Program-made: the position numbers and the translations under genes | In this document: in pieces, positions 1 to 6,990 of the stretch | Layout: every line of letters starts with the position of its first letter | Position numbering within the stretch: position 1 is the stretch's first letter | Source: Eubacteriales bacterium | GTDB lineage: Bacteria > Bacillota > Clostridia > Christensenellales > Aristaeellaceae | Direction: 5' to 3' | Assembly (NCBI GenBank): GCA_028693055.1 | Contig: JAQUWD010000032.1 | Location: forward strand, 1-43,775 | DNA length: 43,775 bases | Notes under the pieces: generated by a model | Seen by the model: the letters and a program-made list of their open reading frames with translations, nothing else | Databases searched by the model: none | What the model was told of the DNA's origin: nothing

Positions 1-45
1 AAGCGCTTCGGTACACCCTTTCGGGCGGCCGTAGCGCTTGTTTTT
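1..45 (+). terminator. Possible terminator of a gene to the left
   Basis: AAGCGCT at 1-7 can pair with AGCGCTT at 33-39, and GTTTTT follows at 40-45. This has the shape of a rho-independent terminator for a plus-strand gene outside the window. The loop is long (25 nt) and the first bases are cut by the window edge, so the call is tentative. Confidence 0.4.
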
Positions 46-75
46 ATGGGGTCTCGGGAAGTTTAGGGATTCAAT

Positions 76-124
76 GGGGCCGTCTTTACTGGTTAATTTC
101 TTCTAACCGTTTTGAGACAGCCCC
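76..124. repeat. Compact 49-nt nested inverted repeat
   Basis: GGGGC (76-80) pairs with GCCCC (120-124), GTCT (82-85) with AGAC (115-118), and GGTTA (91-95) with TAACC (104-108). The outer right end read on the minus strand begins GGGGCTGTCTCAAAA, which resembles insertion-sequence ends seen in Firmicutes. No transposase is present, so it may be a miniature element, an IS remnant or simply a stable hairpin. Confidence 0.4.
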
Positions 125-135
125 TTTAGACAGCT

Positions 136-154
136 AAAAAACCCTTAAGAGGGT
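136..154 (-). terminator. Weak terminator beyond repeat copy A
   Basis: Read on the minus strand, ACCCT (154-150) and AGGGT (145-141) form a short stem followed by a T run (140-136). It could be a back-up terminator for the Sel1-repeat gene, beyond the multi-hairpin repeat. The stem has only five pairs. Confidence 0.4.
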
Positions 155-155
155 G

Positions 156-288
156 TCGGGGGAGCCCGTAGGCTCCCCTGACTGCATTCGTATCGACCGG
201 CTTTGCCGGTCGGGCGGGCAGTTTGCGGCTTTGCCGCAAACATTACCCGGAACTGGCGAAAAAGCGCGTAGCGCTTTTTTGACACGCT
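156..288. repeat. Multi-hairpin dispersed repeat, copy A
   Basis: This 133-nt element aligns almost gaplessly with 19074-19201. It holds four consecutive hairpins with three-base loops: GGAGCC/GGCTCC, GACCGGC/GCCGGTC (loop TTT), TTTGCGGC/GCCGCAAA (loop TTT) and AAAAAGCGC/GCGCTTTTT (loop GTA, 259-279). The last has T runs on both strands and may act as a bidirectional terminator. The copy lies downstream of the 3' end of the minus-strand Sel1 gene. Stems are identical in the two copies for the two central hairpins while their loops differ, which suggests selection for RNA or DNA structure. The rest of 1-340 holds no gene that I can support. Confidence 0.75.
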
Positions 289-340
289 GAACACCGCTTC
301 CGTTTGGGAGAGCGGTGTTTTCGTTCATGGAGCGGGCGGT

Positions 341-1522
341 CTATTTCTTCAGAGCGTCCAATTTTTCCTGCGCCTCATCATTGCCCTGATCCGCAGCCAG
401 CTTGTACCATTCGGCAGCCTTTGCGACATCCTGCTCTACGCCTTTGCCATTGGCATAGCAATCGCCAACGTTGGTCTGCGCAGGATCATATCCCGTCTCG
501 GCAGATTGGAGATACAGCTCAAATGCTTTCTCGTCGTTCTGCTCCACGCCAATACCGTTGGCATAGCAATCCGCCATGGCTTTGAAGCCGATTTCATCGC
601 CCTGATCAACAGCCATCTGATACCAACGAACGGCTTCCTTCGCGTCCTTTTCTACGCCCAGACCTTCCTGATAACACCAGCCGATGCTGGTTTGCGCTAC
701 TCCATACCCTTGATCGGCAGCCAACTGATACCATTTCATGGCTTCAGCATAATCCTGCTCCACACAGGTCCCCTCTAAATAGAAGTCACCAATCCAGTTT
801 TGAGCTCCATAGAAGCCTTGATCCGCAGCCAGCTGGAACCATTTGAAGGATTCCTCATCATTTTTTTCTAAGCCGCCGCGGCCATAGTAGTAGTACATGC
901 CCAGATTGCTTTGAGCAATCGCAAAGCCCTGATCAGCCGCTAGTTGATAACATTCAAGTGCCTTTTCGTAGGATTGCTCCACTCCGTAGCCATACTCGTA
1001 GCACCAGCCCAGATTGGTTTGTCCATAGGGATCGCCTTGATCGGCTGCCAATTGATACCAGTGGGCAGCCTCTACCGGGTTTTCCTCTGTGCCGATCGCG
1101 TTTTGGTAGCAATATCCCATATTGTTCTGATAATCTGCGTCTCCCTGCTCCGCAGCCTTGGAGTATAGCTCTAAGGCTTTTGCCGGATCGGCTTCCACTC
1201 CGTCGCCATACTCGTAGCAAATGCCTAGCCCGTATTGAGCATAAGGATCGCCTTGATCCGCTGCCATCTGTAGCCATTTGACTGCGTCCTCATAGGCTTG
1301 CTGACGATAATAGGAGCGCCCCATGTCCAACTGAGCCGTAGCATTGCCCTGCTCTGCCAGCGGCAGCAGCAGTTCCCTCGCCCCGTCGTAATCGTCCGCA
1401 TCCAGTAAGGCGGAAGCCTGCTCCAGTATGGCGTCCGCTGAGGATGCCGCTTCGCCCAATGCAAGATTGACGCAAGATAAAATCAGTAGTGTCGTCAGAA
1501 AAATTGCTAGCCAACGTTTCAT
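341..1522 (-). CDS. Secreted Sel1-like repeat protein
   Basis: A protein of 393 residues with an N-terminal Sec signal and about nine to ten tandem Sel1-like repeats of 36 residues. Each repeat carries the usual pattern of A-x-x-x-L-G-x-x-Y, a G-x-G-V turn and an A-A-x-Q-G end. Such alpha-solenoids mediate protein-protein contacts; no enzymatic motif is visible, so the partner is unknown. The start at 1522 is chosen because AAAGGAG lies just upstream and the signal peptide (MKRWLAIFL...) begins there. The hydrophobic stretch ends in ILSC, so a lipoprotein anchor is an alternative to cleavage after ALG. The gene is monocistronic, and the structured repeat at 156-288 lies behind it. Confidence 0.9.
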   Translation of the reverse strand: MKRWLAIFLTTLLILSCVNLALGEAASSADAILEQASALLDADDYDGARELLLPLAEQGNATAQLDMGRSYYRQQAYEDAVKWLQMAADQGDPYAQYGLGICYEYGDGVEADPAKALELYSKAAEQGDADYQNNMGYCYQNAIGTEENPVEAAHWYQLAADQGDPYGQTNLGWCYEYGYGVEQSYEKALECYQLAADQGFAIAQSNLGMYYYYGRGGLEKNDEESFKWFQLAADQGFYGAQNWIGDFYLEGTCVEQDYAEAMKWYQLAADQGYGVAQTSIGWCYQEGLGVEKDAKEAVRWYQMAVDQGDEIGFKAMADCYANGIGVEQNDEKAFELYLQSAETGYDPAQTNVGDCYANGKGVEQDVAKAAEWYKLAADQGNDEAQEKLDALKK

Positions 1523-1539
1523 TTTATCCACTCCTTTGT

Positions 1540-1559
1540 AATGATTATTTATCATTATA
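1540..1559 (-). promoter_or_regulatory. Promoter -10 with overlapping AT-rich palindrome
   Basis: On the minus strand TATAAT lies at 1559-1554, placing transcription start about 25 nt ahead of the Sel1 gene start. A perfect inverted repeat, AATGAT-5-ATCATT (1540-1556), overlaps this -10. No good -35 is seen. The palindrome is a candidate operator; its composition recalls Fur/PerR family sites but does not match their consensus closely. Confidence 0.45.
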
Positions 1560-1645
1560 ACACCAGAGCAGCTCTCTACGGAACTATGCAAGTGGATAGG
1601 TTTTGACAAAAAGCAAGATAAAAAAACAAAGGGAAAACAAAACCA

Positions 1646-1674
1646 TTGACAAGCTAACTATTCAATGATATCGT
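1646..1674 (+). promoter_or_regulatory. Promoter of the flavoprotein-apbE unit
   Basis: A perfect -35 TTGACA (1646-1651) is followed after 17 nt by TATCGT (1669-1674), a four-of-six match to the -10. The leader holds a small hairpin TTGGGG/CCCCAA (1690-1716) just before the ribosome binding site AAGGAGG at 1724-1730. Confidence 0.55.
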
Positions 1675-1739
1675 TTCAATGTATGGAAGTTGGGGTACAA
1701 AAATACTATGCCCCAAAAATTCTAAGGAGGAATAGACCC

Positions 1740-2741
1740 ATGAAAAAGACCCTTGCATTGGTTTTGGCACTGGTTCTTTGCTTGGCAATGACGATCTCCG
1801 CTACTGCGGAAACCGCCACTGGTCTCAAATTTGGTATTGCTGTAAATACCACGATCGACAATTCCAAGGATGCGGAAGACGCTAACGGCCTTGCACAGGT
1901 TGACTCTGTGGCTGTAGCCGTGCTGATTGACGCCGATGGCAAAATCATCGACGTTGACATTGATGAGGCTCAGACTAAGATGCCCTTCACCACCACCGGC
2001 ACCTTGGGCGAGGATTTCCCCGCTGCCACCACGACCAAGCGCGCCCTTGGCGCTGATTACGGCATGGCTGCCGTTTCCAAAATCGGCGAATGGGATGCTC
2101 AGATTGCCGCTTTCTGCGATTTCGTCATTGGTAAGACCCTTGACGAAGTAAAGAGCATCGGCATGGACGAGACCACCAAGCCCACGGACGTTGAGCTGAC
2201 GGCTGGCTGCACCATGTCTATCGGCGGCTTTGTAAGCACGCTGGTTGCCGCCATGGAAAATGCTACCGATACCGCTGCTGCCGCTACCGATAAGGTTGGC
2301 GTAGGCATCGTAACCTCCACCTCCAAGTCCAAGGACGCGATGGATGGAAAAGATGGTCTGTGCCAGGCTTACTCTCATTATGCCGCTGTGGCTGCCAACG
2401 CTGATGGCGTTGTCACCGATTGCAAGATCGACAGCACCCAGGGCAATGTGAACTTTGACGCTACTGGCAAGCTCACCAGCGATGTTGAAGCTCGTATCAC
2501 CACCAAGCAGGAGCTGGGTGAGGATTACGGCATGCGCGGTGCTTCCGCTATCGGCAAAGAGTGGTTTGAGCAGGCGAATAGCCTAGCCGAATATGCGGTT
2601 GGAAAGACTGCTGCTGACTTGGAGGGCGTTGCGCTGGATGACAGCAACAAGACCACCGACGAAGAGCTTTCCGCTTCTGTAACCGTATCCATCGACGCTG
2701 ATCTGGGCGCTATTGTTTCCGCCCTGTCCTACGCCAAATAA
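1740..2741 (+). CDS. Secreted two-repeat protein, probable ApbE flavinylation substrate
   Basis: A protein of 333 residues with a Sec signal (cleavage near residue 23, SATA|E) and two homologous domains at about 28-172 and 186-330. Each domain holds a strand pair with DADGKI-like sequence, an ELG-DYGM motif and an IG-(K)EW segment. Near the end of the first domain ELTAGCTMS (152-160) matches the spacing of the ApbE target motif D-x-x-S-G-A-T-x-T, with Thr158 as the expected FMN acceptor. The second domain has ELSASVTVS there (309-317), lacking the glycine. The next gene is apbE. I infer an extracytoplasmic FMN-carrying redox protein. The protein has no haem or iron-sulfur motif. The start is set by AAGGAGG nine bases upstream and the signal peptide. 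Confidence 0.8.
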   Translation: MKKTLALVLALVLCLAMTISATAETATGLKFGIAVNTTIDNSKDAEDANGLAQVDSVAVAVLIDADGKIIDVDIDEAQTKMPFTTTGTLGEDFPAATTTKRALGADYGMAAVSKIGEWDAQIAAFCDFVIGKTLDEVKSIGMDETTKPTDVELTAGCTMSIGGFVSTLVAAMENATDTAAAATDKVGVGIVTSTSKSKDAMDGKDGLCQAYSHYAAVAANADGVVTDCKIDSTQGNVNFDATGKLTSDVEARITTKQELGEDYGMRGASAIGKEWFEQANSLAEYAVGKTAADLEGVALDDSNKTTDEELSASVTVSIDADLGAIVSALSYAK

Positions 2742-2760
2742 GAACCTTCCATACATACAA

Positions 2761-2790
2761 AAGGGGCTGCTGCAAAGCAGCCCCTTCTTT
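2761..2790 (+). terminator. Hairpin between flavoprotein and apbE (terminator or attenuator)
   Basis: An 11-bp perfect stem, AAGGGGCTGCT/AGCAGCCCCTT, is capped by a GCAA tetraloop (2772-2775) and followed by CTTT. The T tract is short, so read-through into apbE is likely. This would give more of the substrate protein than of the modifying enzyme. The hairpin ends seven bases before the apbE ribosome binding site begins. Confidence 0.7.
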
Positions 2791-2811
2791 AAAATCAAGG
2801 AGGTCTTTTTC

Positions 2812-3855
2812 ATGCGCAGATGGTTTCTCCTATTACTCATTTTGATGCTTGCCCTGCCAATCGGCGGCTGTGCCGAGGTAAAACGGTACGAGGCCAGCTT
2901 TCTGGACGTGTTTGACACCTACTCGCAGCTGGTGGTCTATTCGTCGGATAAAGCGCTGGCGCAAACGGTGGCTCAAGAGGTTCACGACGAGCTTTTACGC
3001 TATCATCAGCTTTATGATATTTACAACGAATATGATGGCGTCGCCAACCTAAAAACGGTCAATGACGCCGCCGGAATTGCGCCGGTGCAGGTTGATCAAA
3101 AATTGATCGATCTAATGCTGTTTGCCAAAGAGATGTACCAAAAAACGGGCGGCCGTATGAACGTGGCTATGGGGAGCGTACTTAGCATCTGGCATGAATA
3201 CCGTACCGAAGGGATGGACGACCCCGAGCATGCGCGCCTGCCTGAAATGGTGGAATTGCAGGAGGCAGCGAAGCATACGGATATCGATCAGCTAGTCATT
3301 GATACGGAAGCCTCGTCCCTATATTTAGCCGACCCTCAAATGCGTTTGGATGTGGGAGCGGTGGCAAAGGGATACGCCGTGGAGCGCGTGGCCCAGAAGC
3401 TGATCGCCGATGGGTTTGATAGCGTATTGCTTAGCATAGGCGGCAATGTGCGCGCCATCGGCAAGCGCGTTGACGGAACGGCGTGGAAGGTTGGCATTCA
3501 AAACCCTGATTTGCTGGCTGAAAATCAGAACCTCACCAAAATCAACCTACAGGATCTTTCACTGGTATCCAGCGGGGACTATCAACGGTATTATACGGTA
3601 GATGGAAAGCGCTATCATCATATTATCGACCCTGATACCTTGCTGCCCGCCGATTATTTCTCCGCCGTATCGGTTGTAACGGAGGATTCCGGCTTGGCTG
3701 ATGCGTTATCTACGGCGTTGTATACGCTGTCTCAGCAGGACGGCTTAGCGTTGATCCACCAATGGGAGAACGTGGAAGCTCTATGGGTGAATCAAGACGG
3801 CTCCATCCTTCGGAGCGACGGGTTTTCAGCACTGGCAAACGAAGACAACGAATAA
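2812..3855 (+). CDS. apbE: FAD:protein FMN transferase (ApbE), lipoprotein
   Basis: This enzyme cleaves FAD and attaches FMN through a phosphoester bond to a Thr or Ser of an exported protein, with Mg2+. The 347-residue product has a lipoprotein signal (PIGGC, Cys20), the DVGAVAKGYA motif (180-189), GGN at 210-212, SGDYQRY (254-260), HHIIDP (269-274) and the SGLADALST segment near 293-301 that belongs to the metal site. Length and motif order are normal for ApbE. AAGGAGG (2797-2803) supports the start. It follows a secreted protein with an ApbE-like acceptor motif, its likely substrate, separated by a hairpin. Confidence 0.93.
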   Translation: MRRWFLLLLILMLALPIGGCAEVKRYEASFLDVFDTYSQLVVYSSDKALAQTVAQEVHDELLRYHQLYDIYNEYDGVANLKTVNDAAGIAPVQVDQKLIDLMLFAKEMYQKTGGRMNVAMGSVLSIWHEYRTEGMDDPEHARLPEMVELQEAAKHTDIDQLVIDTEASSLYLADPQMRLDVGAVAKGYAVERVAQKLIADGFDSVLLSIGGNVRAIGKRVDGTAWKVGIQNPDLLAENQNLTKINLQDLSLVSSGDYQRYYTVDGKRYHHIIDPDTLLPADYFSAVSVVTEDSGLADALSTALYTLSQQDGLALIHQWENVEALWVNQDGSILRSDGFSALANEDNE

Positions 3856-3861
3856 CTCTCT

Positions 3862-3891
3862 TTGACAGAACAGCTAGGCGGATGCTATAAT
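3862..3891 (+). promoter_or_regulatory. Near-consensus sigma-A promoter for the TraX-family gene
   Basis: Perfect TTGACA (3862-3867) and perfect TATAAT (3886-3891) are separated by 18 nt. Transcription would start near 3898, about 20 nt ahead of the start codon at 3919. It begins directly after the apbE stop, so the following genes form their own unit. Confidence 0.85.
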
Positions 3892-3918
3892 ACCCAGCGT
3901 GTGAAAGGAGGGAGCGCT

Positions 3919-4710
3919 ATGCCGGAGGCCGCGTTGCGCAAGCCGGGAGCGTTGCTTGGGGGGAATACAGACACCTCATTTTTAAAGATCCTAGCGTTAC
4001 TCGCAATGCTGACGGATCATATGGGGGTCGTTATTTTTCCTAATATCATGGAGTTAAGAGTGATCGGTCGGATGGCTCTTCCTCTATATGCCTGGTGCTT
4101 GGTCGTGGGAGGCGTCAAGACCCACGATCCCGTACGGTATTGTCTGCGATTGCTGGTGCTTGCACTTCTCTCTCAACCGCTGTATATGATGGCTCTCAAC
4201 CACCAATGGACGGATTTTAGCATTTTATTTCTGCTGCTAATAGGTCAAATCGCAATTCAGGGCATACGCATACGTTTTTGCCTCAGCCAGATTTGGGTTC
4301 CTGCGCTGTGCTATGTGTTGCTCGGCTTTTTAAAAATCGATTATGGCTGGCGCGGGCTGACCTTTATCCTCTTTCTTTATGGAGCAAGGCAATCAAAGTC
4401 TGCCATCATCGGCGTGTATTTAGCCTATGCGCTATTCTGGGGCGCTAGCAGCTCTTCCGTTACTTCGCTGTTTGGATATCCGCTGGCTTTTTTACAATGG
4501 CCAGGCATCGGAGAGGTGCTTTCGGCGTTCTTTCGGCTGCAAAGCATGGTTTGGCTGTCCTTGCCCCTTATCGTTTTGCCAACGAATACCCAAATTCATA
4601 TGCCTAAGTGGCTGGGCTATGGTTTATATCCGCTCCATTTGGTGGTATTGATCATTCTGCGTCTATGCATGACGGATACGACCTTAGCGATGATGCTCAG
4701 CCGTTTTTAA
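3919..4710 (+). CDS. TraX family membrane protein
   Basis: A 263-residue polytopic membrane protein. The N-terminal part carries the TraX family signature: LKILALLAMLTDHMG followed by a segment rich in IGRMALPLYAW. TraX of the F plasmid acetylates pilin, but chromosomal homologues in Firmicutes are not tied to conjugation and their substrate is not known; a membrane acyltransferase role is the family-level guess. About eight hydrophobic segments are visible. The start is chosen because AAAGGAGGG (3904-3912) precedes ATG at 3919. No conjugation genes are nearby. Confidence 0.8.
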   Translation: MPEAALRKPGALLGGNTDTSFLKILALLAMLTDHMGVVIFPNIMELRVIGRMALPLYAWCLVVGGVKTHDPVRYCLRLLVLALLSQPLYMMALNHQWTDFSILFLLLIGQIAIQGIRIRFCLSQIWVPALCYVLLGFLKIDYGWRGLTFILFLYGARQSKSAIIGVYLAYALFWGASSSSVTSLFGYPLAFLQWPGIGEVLSAFFRLQSMVWLSLPLIVLPTNTQIHMPKWLGYGLYPLHLVVLIILRLCMTDTTLAMMLSRF

Positions 4711-4739
4711 ATTCATAAGACAATGGAGGCGACCTTTTT

Positions 4740-5615
4740 ATGGATTGTTACAAGCTTTATGTGGATGCGGCGGCGGACATTCCTCAAGAGCTGGTGAAAC
4801 GCTATCGAATCAATGTGCTTCCCATTCCCGTAGCCATTGGTGATCGTTCCTACCAGAGCGGCGTGGAGCTGACCAACGATGAGTTTTATAGCCTGATGGA
4901 CGAATATGACGGCATCCCCGTCACCTCGCAGATCACACCCTTTGAGTTTGAAGAGCTGTATGAGCGGGAATGGAAAGCCGGTTGTAAGAACCTGATTTTG
5001 ATTCTGATCAATTCCAAGGGCTCGGCGACCTATGGCAATGCGACGACTGTTCGTAAGGCGTTCTACGAGCAGCATCCCGAAGCTCGCGATCAGTTTACGA
5101 TTACGCTATTTGACGGCGCCAGTTATACGGCGGGATATGGTTATGTAGCGATACTGGCGGCGCAGAAGCTGGAAATGGGTATGGAGCTCTCTGAAGTCTA
5201 TAAGCTTATACAGGAACAGCTGGATAGCCAATGCATCTATTTTGGCATGTACACATTGAAATACGCCGGAAAATCCGGGCGCATTCCCAGTGCGGCAGTC
5301 TTTGTAGGGGAAGCTCTTGGGATTAAGCCCATCATGAAATTATACGATCATCAAATCATCACCGCTGGAAAGGCCCGGGGCGATAAGAAGCTTATTAAAG
5401 AGCTCCTGAAAATGACACTGTCAGATATGGAACCGAAAACACCCTATTGCGTTATTTATGGTAGCGATTTAGCCGCCAGAGACGAGCTGACGGAGGAAAT
5501 GACCAAGAAAATTGGTTATCCGCCGGTTTATCAGTTCCAAATCGGCGCGGCTGTAGCCATTAACGCCGGGCCGAAAATGGTAGGCGTGCGGTTTGAAATG
5601 CGCCATAAAAAATAA
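4740..5615 (+). CDS. DegV family fatty-acid-binding protein
   Basis: A 291-residue cytosolic protein of the DegV/FakB superfamily. It has the two-domain layout and the expected conserved stretches: the N-terminal strand ending in D-A-A-A-D, the TSQITPFEFEELYE segment that helps hold the lipid carboxylate, a GSATYGNA region and a C-terminal GAAVAINAGP loop matching the family's H/A-x-GPG end. Homologues bind a fatty acid and pass it to the kinase FakA; no fakA is in this window. GGAGG (4725-4729) sets the start. It lies 29 nt behind the TraX-family gene and is probably co-transcribed with it. Confidence 0.88.
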   Translation: MDCYKLYVDAAADIPQELVKRYRINVLPIPVAIGDRSYQSGVELTNDEFYSLMDEYDGIPVTSQITPFEFEELYEREWKAGCKNLILILINSKGSATYGNATTVRKAFYEQHPEARDQFTITLFDGASYTAGYGYVAILAAQKLEMGMELSEVYKLIQEQLDSQCIYFGMYTLKYAGKSGRIPSAAVFVGEALGIKPIMKLYDHQIITAGKARGDKKLIKELLKMTLSDMEPKTPYCVIYGSDLAARDELTEEMTKKIGYPPVYQFQIGAAVAINAGPKMVGVRFEMRHKK

Positions 5616-5663
5616 GTCATCATGCTTTTTCTGCTTGCGCAAGACAGCCGAAAACTCGTCATG

Positions 5664-5692
5664 TTGACTTTGCATACATAATACGCTACAAT
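5664..5692 (+). promoter_or_regulatory. Promoter of mntP
   Basis: TTGACT (5664-5669), a 17-nt spacer and TACAAT (5687-5692) give five of six matches in each box. The start of transcription would be near 5699, leaving a leader of only about 40 nt. Confidence 0.7.
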
Positions 5693-5703
5693 ATAAAAAT
5701 TCT

Positions 5704-5724
5704 GGGCTTTGCAAGCCCTTTTTT
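5704..5724 (+). terminator. Small terminator-like hairpin in the mntP leader
   Basis: GGGCTT/AAGCCC with a TGC loop is followed by six T residues (5719-5724). It sits downstream of the mntP promoter and just before the ribosome binding site (GGGGTGG, 5728-5734). It either ends transcripts from degV or attenuates mntP. The leader is too short and lacks the conserved core for a yybP-ykoY manganese riboswitch. Confidence 0.55.
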
Positions 5725-5738
5725 AACGGGGTGGAAGA

Positions 5739-6308
5739 ATGGAACTAGTATTGATCGCCGTGGCGCTATCCATGGACGCTTTCGCGGTAGCAATGTGCAA
5801 GGGACTATGTATGCGCAAGCTGGATTTGCGCCGCGCCGCAGTGATTGCACTGTTTTTTGGCGTTTTTCAGGCAGTAATGCCGCTGATCGGCTGGTTTTTG
5901 GGCACGCAATTCGAACGCTTGATTACGCCGGTGGATCATTGGGTTGCTTTTGTACTGCTGTCCTATATCGGTGGCAAGATGCTCTGGGACGCTTTTCACG
6001 AAAAGGATGATGCGGAGAAATGCGATTTGGACGCAAAGCTGGACATGAAGGAGCTGTTCATTTTAGCCATTGCCACCAGCATTGATGCGTTGGCAGCTGG
6101 CATTACCTTTGCTGTTTTAAAAACGGACATTGTGCCAGCCGTACTGCTCATTGGCTTGATCACCTTTTTACTATCGCTAGTGGGCGTGGTGATTGGCAAT
6201 CGCTTTGGCAACAAATACGAAAAAAAAGCCGAAATCTTGGGCGGCTGCGTCCTGATTTTAATCGGCCTGAAAATTCTGTTGGAGCACTTAAACATCATTT
6301 CCTTCTGA
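5739..6308 (+). CDS. mntP: Manganese efflux pump MntP
   Basis: A 189-residue inner-membrane exporter of Mn2+ with six predicted transmembrane segments. The protein is built of two related halves, each starting with an acidic residue inside a membrane helix: SMDAFAVA (Asp13) and SIDALAAG (Asp116), the residues expected to guide Mn2+. The hydrophilic loop between halves (about 85-103) is rich in Asp, Glu and Lys. It has its own promoter and a short hairpin leader. The last 21 bases overlap the 3' end of the convergent zinc-ribbon gene. Confidence 0.92.
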   Translation: MELVLIAVALSMDAFAVAMCKGLCMRKLDLRRAAVIALFFGVFQAVMPLIGWFLGTQFERLITPVDHWVAFVLLSYIGGKMLWDAFHEKDDAEKCDLDAKLDMKELFILAIATSIDALAAGITFAVLKTDIVPAVLLIGLITFLLSLVGVVIGNRFGNKYEKKAEILGGCVLILIGLKILLEHLNIISF

Positions 6309-6521
6309 TTCATCGGCTGCTTCCTCGTCGTTGGCGGGGCGGTCGAAGGTGGGGGAGAACCAGTCGGTGTTTTTGATCTGTGCAAGCTGCTCCTTTGTAA
6401 TAACGGAATTGGTGCCTAAGCAGGCATTGCAGCGGTAGCCGCACTCCGGGCAGACGCAAGCCTGATGATCGGTCTCCGATTGAATCATATAAGCCTCACA
6501 ATGAGGACATCCGCAGCGCAT
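6288..6521 (-). CDS. Small cysteine-rich zinc-ribbon protein
   Basis: A 77-residue protein with eight cysteines in the first 35 residues, arranged CGCPHC, CVCPEC and CNAC, followed by an acidic tail. The pairs CPHC and CPEC suggest one zinc ribbon, with possible extra sites. No catalytic domain is visible and the function is unknown. A strong AGGAGGG lies seven to eight bases upstream, and a promoter (TTGCTT-17-TACAAT, 6588-6560 on the minus strand) precedes it, so it is very likely a real gene. Its end overlaps mntP tail to tail. Confidence 0.8.
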   Translation of the reverse strand: MRCGCPHCEAYMIQSETDHQACVCPECGYRCNACLGTNSVITKEQLAQIKNTDWFSPTFDRPANDEEAADESEGNDV

Positions 6522-6559
6522 AACAGTATCCCTCCTATGGTATCAGATGAATCAGCGCT

Positions 6560-6588
6560 ATTGTAGCACAGCGACCCGTTAAAAGCAA
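6560..6588 (-). promoter_or_regulatory. Promoter of the zinc-ribbon gene
   Basis: On the minus strand TTGCTT (6588-6583) is followed after 17 nt by TACAAT (6565-6560). Start of transcription would be near 6553, about 30 nt before the start codon. Confidence 0.6.
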
Positions 6589-6603
6589 AGAGAGGAGCCA
6601 GCC

Positions 6604-6984
6604 ATGGGACGATTAAAAAGGGAATTGCTTGTTTTGATTCTATTGCTACTGCTGCCTCTTTTTTGCAGCTGCAAGCAGAACCCCACAGAGGAGCAGCTAT
6701 ATGCAAAGCTTTTGAAAGCCTTTGAGGATGCGGGCTATTCTTGCGTCCTTGAAGAGCTGCCGTCCGATGCGCCCGTAGGGATTTATAACGCTACGGTATG
6801 GAAAAGGCTGAGGGTGGGACAGGAAGAGGTGCAGGTTTACTTTGATGAAAGCAACCGCGCCGACTATCTTTTGACTTTTGTAGATGAAGACGTTTATGGA
6901 TATACCACCTGCTTTGGGCAACGCTTTGTACTGGTCTATCATGGAACGGACGAAGCGCTATTAGCGTTTCTTAAACAGCTGTAA
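6604..6984 (+). CDS. Small putative lipoprotein
   Basis: A 126-residue protein with an N-terminal hydrophobic segment ending in FCSC (lipid-anchored Cys near residue 22). The mature part is small and mixed alpha/beta, with an YxKLLKAFEDAGY helix and several beta-strand-like stretches. I do not recognise a family. GAGAGGAG lies seven bases ahead of the start. It is divergent from the zinc-ribbon gene and ends six bases before the convergent sdaAA stop. Confidence 0.7.
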   Translation: MGRLKRELLVLILLLLLPLFCSCKQNPTEEQLYAKLLKAFEDAGYSCVLEELPSDAPVGIYNATVWKRLRVGQEEVQVYFDESNRADYLLTFVDEDVYGYTTCFGQRFVLVYHGTDEALLAFLKQL

Positions 6985-6990
6985 TACGCT

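Noticed and set aside
156..288. CRISPR array or attachment site
   Set aside because: Hairpins differ in sequence from one another and are not regularly spaced repeats with unique spacers; no cas or integrase gene is present.
1..340. Short open frames in the left 340 bases
   Set aside because: They run through inverted repeats and hairpins, have no ribosome binding sites and encode no recognisable domain.
5699..5738. yybP-ykoY manganese riboswitch ahead of mntP
   Set aside because: The leader from the predicted start is about 40 nt and has no conserved two-helix core; only a small terminator-like hairpin is present.
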